The notes beneath the pieces were generated by a model that worked only from the letters and a program-made list of their open reading frames with translations, searched no databases and was not told where the DNA came from. A stretch of 49,266 bases of DNA, from positions 1,006,044-1,055,309 of the forward strand of contig NW_004457532.1 of assembly GCF_000313135.1 (NCBI RefSeq). The letters are read 5' to 3'. Of this stretch, positions 42,989 through 49,266 are shown one piece after another. The position numbers and the translations under genes are program-made. Every line of letters begins with the position of its first letter. Within the stretch, counting starts at the first letter, position 1. The stretch is from Acanthamoeba castellanii str. Neff (taxonomy: Eukaryota; Discosea; Longamoebia; Acanthamoebidae).

Positions 42989-43831
42989 TTAGAAGTCAAG
43001 GAGGGAGACCTCCTTCTTGAGGCCGTTGATGAAGGTCTTGCACTCGCGCAGCAGCTCCACGGCCTTCTCGTCCTTGACCTCGTACTTCTCGATCACCTCG
43101 AGCACCTTGGGCAGCAGCTCGTGCGCGTACTGGGACCCGATGAAGGCGTCCTCGTTGATGAGCTGCGCGCCCACCAAGAAGTCGGCCACCATCTTGAACG
43201 CGCCCAGGTTGAGCTCCGACGCCTGACCCTTCTGGGTGGAGAGCGACGAGATGTAGATGTTGCTGATGTTGTAGCTCAACTTGAACAGGTCGTTGGGTTC
43301 GGGGATGAGAAAGACCGGGCGGTCCTTGGACGCCACCAGCTGGCGCTGCATGCTGGTCAGCACATGCTCGTGGATGCGCTTCAGCAGGTCGTAGGCGGTG
43401 AGCTTTTGGCGCACACACGGGGCCGTGTTGACCACCGTGGTGACGTTGTTGATGTTGTTGATGATGTGTTGCCACCGCACCGCTTGGTCTCTTCCTCAGT
43501 CAGCATGTTTGATGTGTGGGTTGGGTGCGGGTGTTGGTGCGGTTGGTTGTGGAAGTGGTTAGCGGACCCTCTGTGCTCGGTGATGGTCGCTGGGTTGGTG
43601 CCGCTGACACAGGGGAGGCGAGATTCCAAAGGGAGAAACTGGTCGGGTTGTCGCCATACACCGACCAGACCAAAATGCGACATTGCTTGTAACTGGTGGT
43701 GCCGGTAACCAATACGATATGAGCTGAGACAAAACCGTACCTGCCCATTGGAGGCCAATTGACCAGCACCACCTGGGTTCGCGGATGCCTGCAGCAAGGG
43801 TAGAAAATGTTGACCACTCCTTTACCGGCAT
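42989..43831 (-). CDS. Helical protein of unknown function
   Basis: The main exon (complement, about 43475 to 42989) encodes about 160 well-supported residues, mostly helical: INNINNVTTVVNTAPCVRQK, LLKRIHEHVLTSMQRQLVAS, VFLIPEPNDLFKLSYNISN, FKMVADFLVGAQLINEDAFI and HELLPKVLEVIEKYEVKDEK, ending LLDF. I do not recognise the family. Two upstream pieces fit as exons: a possible 6-nt exon ATGCCG at 43831-43826 (donor GTAAAG) and 43788-43741 (ASANPGGAGQLASNGQ, donor GTACGG). Their phase does not match the main exon with any acceptor I can see, so the 5' end is unresolved; a small indel (a CGGTG duplication lies at about 43476-43485) may be the cause. Confidence 0.6.
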
Positions 43832-43852
43832 AGAAGAAGAAGAAGAGGTGGG

Positions 43853-44707
43853 ATGTCCAGAGAGATGGACCGGTTCAGGGCCTTGCCCGAGGGTGAGTTG
43901 TCGGACAGTCAGAAGCTGCGGCGTGACGTGGAGCTGCTGAAGGACATCGACGGCGCCCACACCCAGACGGTCTTCATGTTGCAGGACCTCATCGAGTTCC
44001 AGCTCTGGGGCCTGCGCGACCTCCGCAAGGACGTCGTGCTGCAGACCCTCACCGTCGTCCAGTTCGCGCTGGTCGTGATGGACGCCGTGCTCTTCTCCGT
44101 GCTCACCATCGGCTCCGGGGTCAAGCAGTACTACCCGTTCCTCGTGGTCTACCCGCTACTCGCGCTGCTGGCCGGCCTGTGGCTGGTCGAGCTGTGCCTC
44201 GGGCCCTGCTGGCGCGCCGGCTGCTGCGCGCGGGCCATGGCCTGCCGCCCCGACGACCGCCGCAGCCTCTACGTGACCGAGGTGGTCGTGCTCCTCTTCT
44301 TCCTACTGCTGCTCCTCCTGCTGTCGCTCTTCAACCTGGGCTGGACCCTCTACCAGTTCGACGACGACGAAGACGAAGGCGGGGTGGCGTCGCACGACTA
44401 TCGGCAGCTGCTGTGGGTCGACGTCGCGCTCTCCGCGGGCAGCCTCGTCGTCAGCCTCGCCGCGCTGTCGCGCTACGCGCGGCTGCTGGGGCCGTTCTGC
44501 TGCCAGGGCGACGGCCGGGCGGCGGCGGCTCGAGCAGCGGCAGCAGCACCAGCGCGGGCCGGAGCCGACGACGATGTCGAGATGCAGCCCGTGGTGGCCA
44601 GAGGGCCGGAGCCGCGCATTCCGAGAACTGCTGCCTATTGCGTGGTGGACCTCCAACACCGAGAAGAGGACGAAGAGGAGGAAGAGCAGCCTCTCAATGC
44701 CTACTGA
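43853..44707 (+). CDS. Four-TM membrane protein, family not recognised
   Basis: Single exon, 284 aa. The N-terminal 60 residues are charged and helical (LRRDVELLKDIDGAHTQTVF). Four hydrophobic spans follow: [60 protein letters not shown], and LWVDVALSAGSLVVSLAALS. A Cys-rich stretch (CLGPCWRAGCCARAMACR) follows span 2 and could be palmitoylated or bind metal. The C-terminal tail is Ala-rich then acidic (EEDEEEEEQ) and presumably cytosolic. No transporter or receptor motif is recognised. The lack of introns is unusual among neighbours but codon bias is strong throughout. It is head-to-head with the unknown helical protein. Confidence 0.75.
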   Translation: MSREMDRFRALPEGELSDSQKLRRDVELLKDIDGAHTQTVFMLQDLIEFQLWGLRDLRKDVVLQTLTVVQFALVVMDAVLFSVLTIGSGVKQYYPFLVVYPLLALLAGLWLVELCLGPCWRAGCCARAMACRPDDRRSLYVTEVVVLLFFLLLLLLLSLFNLGWTLYQFDDDEDEGGVASHDYRQLLWVDVALSAGSLVVSLAALSRYARLLGPFCCQGDGRAAAARAAAAAPARAGADDDVEMQPVVARGPEPRIPRTAAYCVVDLQHREEDEEEEEQPLNAY

Positions 44708-44814
44708 GCTTTGTCCAATAATTAAAAAAGGAAATAAATAAATAAAATAAAATCAACAAAAAATGCAGAAAATAAAACCAAACTAAAACACAACCGAAAG
44801 CGAGCACGACCGCC

Positions 44815-46500
44815 ATGTCTCTTCGGTTCTCGGGCAATCACGCACACCAGGAAAAGGGAGGGGAGGAAGAGGAGGACACGACGGCCTTGGTGCTGCCGTC
44901 CACCACCGACAAGTCGTCTTCTTCTTCGGCGGTGGCCGCCTCGTCGCGGTATGCGGGGGAGGGGGTCGCTGTGGCGTGCGATTGGTGCTTCACGCAGCTC
45001 TACTCGTCCTTCTCGCCCCCCGCCTACCCCACCTCATGGCACCGCTGCTGGCAATGTACCCCCCCCCAGGCACACTATTTTTTACATTTTATTTACTAAT
45101 ATGGCAAACAACTTTTTCACTTAAAATGGTTTTTGTTACTTTTTTTTAAATGGATGTTTATCTTGTAGTACAATATTAACATACTATATAATAAAAATGT
45201 CAGGCCCGGGCATGGTGTTGTGCCAGGACTGCAAGGAGGCGGGCGTGCACGACGACAGCGGCCACCCGACCTGGGTCGACACCTGTACGGCCTCCATCAG
45301 CGCCACGAAGACACGAAGCATTGCGCTCACGCTCGCTAATCCTTCCCTTTTAGCGCTGTGCATGGGCAAAGTGAAAGGACCCACGCTCGCCCAATCGCTC
45401 AAGTAAGTACCGCACACGGCACACACGGCACACACGGCACACACGGCACACACGGCACACACGGCACACACGGCACACACGGCACACACGGCACACGACA
45501 TAGTGTCTGATTGTTGTGTGTCGTGGTGGTGATGACAAAAAGGAATGCGTTCCGCATGTTCGAGGGCAGGCCGTGTCTGGGTTGGCTTCCGCTCAAGGAG
45601 GGCCGGCTGGCCAACATCGTGTGGCTCACCTACGGCCAGCTCTACGCCAAGAGCCTCCAGTTCGGCTCCGGCCTGCGCTCCCTCGTAGACCAGGTACCCG
45701 TGGCCCCACCAATAGGAGGATACTATGTTGGACCTTTATGTTGATATACATATAGTGACACCAACATACTCACATAGATTCTGTGCTGTAAAATGTTGGG
45801 TGCGTAGCGCGACTTTGTCGGTATAAGTGCGAAGAACAGGTTGGAGTGGTATGTGACCGACTACGCCTGCTTCTTCCACAACATCGTCTCCGTGCCGATC
45901 CACACCAGCTTCGGTTCGTTACATTTTTTCATTCCATTAATATATAAAATGATAATGTTGTGATCATAACCTTGGCAATTTCTATTTATTCATTTATTTG
46001 AATATTCCTTTATATTTGTGTTACAGACGAGGTCGAGGTTGCGCATGTCATCAACAACTCCAGCCTTAAGGTGGTGATCACCTCGGCCGATCTGGCCGGC
46101 AAGTACGCCAAGGTCAGCCCGCAGTGCCCGACGCTGAAGCACATCGTGCTCATGGAACGGCCGGACGAGGCCTTGGTCGCGCTGGCCGCGCAGTACGGAG
46201 TCGCGCTCGTGTACTGGTACGACCTCTACGCCAAGGTACGGCACCTCCGCACCTCTTGCCATGCTCTCCCCACAACTTCACTCACCGCACACGCACACGC
46301 ACAACCGCACACGCATAGGGACAAGAGTCGCCTGTTGAAGCGCACGGCGTGGAGGGCTCCCAGCAGCTCATCACCCTCTTCTACACCAGCGGGTCGACCG
46401 GCAAGCCCAAGGTGCGCCCTTTCTCAATTCTGCTTGTGCGTGTGTCGTGTGTCGTGTGTCGTGTGTCGTGCGTCGTGTGTCGTGTGTCGTGTGTGTTTGT

Positions 46501-46532
<32 letters not shown>

Positions 46533-49266
46533 GGTCCATTGCGTTCGATGCGGGGAAGCTAACAAAGGTGGCGATCGGCAGGGAGCGGTGATCACGGACC
46601 AGATATTGAATGACGACGTGACCACGGAGTACGGAATCCCGGACCCGTTCGTCACCATGTCCTTTGCTCCGCTGGCCCACTCGGAGCGCGTCTCCGTGCT
46701 CCTCTCCATCATGAAGGGCGGGCGCATCGCCATATTTTCGCATGTACGCTTCTTTTTCACCGCACGCACGCACGCACGACTCATTACTCATGACACTCAG
46801 GCCACACACACGACACACGCACAAGCTGACCTAATCACGCATTACATAGGAAACTGATCGTCTGTTTGAGGCGTTTGCCATCGTCAAGCCTTCCATCGTT
46901 TCGTCGGTTCCTCGGTAGGCCGCCACCTCTCCTCTTCCAGTTCCATTTCACTAATCACGTGTCGTGTGTCGCGTGTCGTGTGTCGTGTGTCGTGTGTCGC
47001 GTGTCGTGTGTCGTGTGTCGTGTGTCGTGTCGTGTCGTGTGTGGTGGGGCGGGTACCAGGTTGTTCAACAAGCTCTACAGCGAGTATCAGTCCGAGCTGG
47101 CACGAATCGAGCAGGCCGAAGGCAATTCGCTCACAAGGAAGGAGCAGGAGCGAGAGCTGCTCCTCCGTTTCAAGCAATCTTTTGGCGGCGCCACACAGAT
47201 GGTACAGCCTCCAGTGTTGAGTGTCGTGTGTCGTGTGTGTCTCATTGCCGACTCACGGCCTCATCAGCTCATCAGCGGTGGAGCGCCCATCGCACCCACC
47301 GTGTTGGAATGGCTGAAGCGGTGCTTCGAGTGTCCGGTCTACGAGGGCTACGGCACCACCGAGGTGGGTCCCATCGCCACCAATGGCTGGATCCACCAGT
47401 CTGTTGGTTCGTATATCTATCTATCGATATAAATATTATAAATATAAATATAAATATAAATATAAATATATTCTTTAAATATCATTATTCAACTACGATG
47501 TGCGCAGATGTTAGATTGGAGGACGTGCCGGAGCTGGGCTACTTCACCACCGACTCGCCCTACGCGCGCGGCGAGATCTGGGTCCGAACCAATCTCACCG
47601 TTCCCGCGTACTTGCCTGCTCTGCCCCGAATCCCAGACCTTTCTTTGTTTCACCACACACACACAAACACGCACACGCACACGCACGACCGCACACACGC
47701 ATACGCACACGCACGCGACGCTAGGTATTACCGAAACAAAGAAGAGACGGAGCGCGCGTTCAAGGACGGCTGGTTCTGCACGGGCGACATCGGCGAGCGC
47801 ACGGCCCAGGGCTGCGTTCGCATCATCGACCGCCGGAAGCACATCTTCAAGCTGGCCCAGGGCGAGTTCGTCGCGCCCGAAAGGTGCTGCCACGTAACCA
47901 CCCTTTTTTATTGTTTTCATTTTATTTTAAGGTGGCTGACGTGGCACATTCCACCAAGGCTCGAGAATGTGTTGATGGCCTCGCCGCTCGTGCAGCAGAT
48001 CTTCGTGCACGGTGACAGCATGCGCTCGTTCCTGGTCGCGGTCGTGGTGCCCAACGAGAGCGCGCTGCGCGCGTGGGCCGCCGGGCAGCAGCTGCAGGAC
48101 GAGCCCGATCAGCGATCGCTGGCCGAGCTGTGCCGGCTCGAATCGGTCCGGCGCGCCATTCTCTCCTCGCTGTCGCACATCATCTCCCAGTCCGGCCGCC
48201 CCGCTTGGGAAGCGCCCAAGGTAAGCCACCGCACACGCACACGCACACGCACACAATTACACGCGTGTCACCGCACACGCGCAATGACACACGCGCAATG
48301 ACACACGCGCAACGACACACGCGCAGGGTATATTGTTGGACAACGAGGCGTTCACGGACGCCAACGGGCTGCTGACGCCGTCGGAGAAGCTCAACCGCCG
48401 CGGGCTGCTGGCCCACTACGGCGACCGCCTCGCGGCGCTCTACGAGTCGCTCGAGAAGAAGCTCGAGAACGTGCGCGGCGTGCTGGTGGCCGACGTCCTG
48501 CCGCGCGCGCTGGGCGACGTCGGCGGCCTGGACCACGAGGGCACCGGTGAGCCCCTCATCAACGACTCCCTCTCCGCCGTGCGGCTCATGCAAGTCCTCC
48601 GCGACAGGTGCGTGTCGTGTGTGTCGTGTGTGTGTCGTGTGTGTAGTGTGTGTGTCGTGTGTGTCGTGTGTGTCGTGTTGTGCTCAAATTACGGAAAACA
48701 GATTCCACGTGGAGGTGGGCGTGGAGGCCCTGTACAGCGGAAATGTGACGGTCGACCGGCTGACAGACCTCATCAACTTTTCGTCGTCCTCGTCCTCCTC
48801 TTCCGATCCGTCGGCTTCGTCGCCCGCCACCTCGCTGCCCTCCTTCTTCGTGTCTTCCGCGCCCATGACCGATTGGGAAGGTACCACTGTGGTGTGTGCG
48901 GTGTGCGGTGTGCGGTGTGCGTGTGTGTGTGTGTTGTGTGTTGTTGACGCTCTCCAACCCCCCCCCTCGTAGCTGAGGCTGCGCTGGCTAACGACTTGCG
49001 GCCCGTCCACGCGATCGAGAGCTCCCCCTCGGCAGAGGAACTGCCCGGCCACGTCCTGCTGACCGGTAATCGGCTGCCTGCTTGCGTCTAAATCTTATTC
49101 TATTCAAATCTGACCAACTGGCGCTCACTCTCCACTCTACACCGCGTGCGCGTGCGGGGTGCAGGCTGCACGGGCTTCCTGGGCGTCGTTCTCCTGAACG
49201 AGCTCCTGCACGCGCTGCCGACTGCGCGCATCCACTGCCTGATCCGCGCACGCGACGGCCGCGACG
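44815..49266 (+). CDS. ZZ-finger / adenylation / carrier / thioester-reductase enzyme (CAR-like), 3' partial
   Basis: Eighteen exons before the window end: 44815-45055, 45204-45284, 45354-45402, 45543-45693, 45808-45913, 46027-46235, 46319-46411, 46582-46743, 46850-46914, 47060-47201, 47268-47406, 47508-47607, 47725-47883, 47959-48220, 48327-48607, 48702-48880, 48973-49065, 49165 onward (871 aa so far, all in phase). Residues 55-101 form a ZZ-type zinc site (Cys55, 58, 78, 81, 87, 90; His96, 101). An AMP-binding domain of long-chain acyl-CoA-synthetase style follows (FYTSGSTGKPKGAV near 300, YEGYGTTEVG, DGWFCTGDIG). A carrier motif INDSLSAVRLMQ has the likely phosphopantetheine Ser734. At 833 a reductase Rossmann motif begins, LLTGCTGFLGVVLLNELL. 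Together these predict ATP- and NAD(P)H-dependent reduction of a carboxylic (probably fatty) acid to an aldehyde. Confidence 0.85.

Overview
This is a gene-dense stretch of a protist nuclear genome. Exons are GC-rich and favour C or G at the third codon position. Introns are many and short; donors are mostly GTACGT/GTACCC/GTGCGT-like, acceptors are YAG, and intergenic DNA is AT-rich. The gene content (ATG101, TIPIN, TTC38, bifunctional UMPS, a DJ-1/PfpI protein, an LRWD1-like WD40 protein, a CRT-like transporter, F-box and CHY-zinc-finger proteins) together with the intron style suggest an amoebozoan, probably an Acanthamoeba-like discosean. That assignment is inference: no rRNA or other phylogenetic marker is present. 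I saw no tRNA, rRNA, CRISPR array, prophage or complete transposon.

Layout. 0-5 kb: ATG101 (+), a stray exon-like piece, a basic nuclear-type ORF (-) and TIPIN/Swi3 (+). 5-9 kb: TTC38 (-, 12 exons) and a Ser/Pro/His/Gln-rich ORF (+). 9-14.3 kb: UMP synthase (-, 14 exons), a multi-pass membrane protein (+) and a DJ-1/PfpI protein (-). 14.7-20.4 kb: an LRWD1/ORCA-like protein (+) and a four-EF-hand protein (+). 20.6-26.8 kb: a metallophosphoesterase (+), a pfkB/inositol-kinase-like enzyme (-) and a membrane-anchored TXNDC17-like thioredoxin (+). 27.2-31.2 kb: a secreted left-handed beta-helix-like repeat protein (+), an F-box protein (+) and a long hairpin. 31.3-36.4 kb: an unknown protein (-) and a large Ser-rich disordered protein (-). 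36.9-40.6 kb: a CRT-like transporter (-) and a region with an ambiguous base. 40.6-49.3 kb: an F-box/CHY/CTCHY zinc-finger gene with an apparent frameshift (+), a small Cys-rich secreted protein (-), an unknown protein (-), a four-TM protein (+), and a large enzyme combining a ZZ-type zinc finger, an acyl-adenylating domain, a carrier and a thioester reductase, cut off by the window end.

The genes do not form one pathway. Two replication-linked genes (TIPIN and the LRWD1-like gene) both have an E2F-type GGCGGGAAA motif upstream. Many neighbours are head-to-head with very short shared promoters. Splice junctions were chosen by hand so that reading phase and family similarity agree; nearly all multi-exon models close in frame, and those that do not are flagged.
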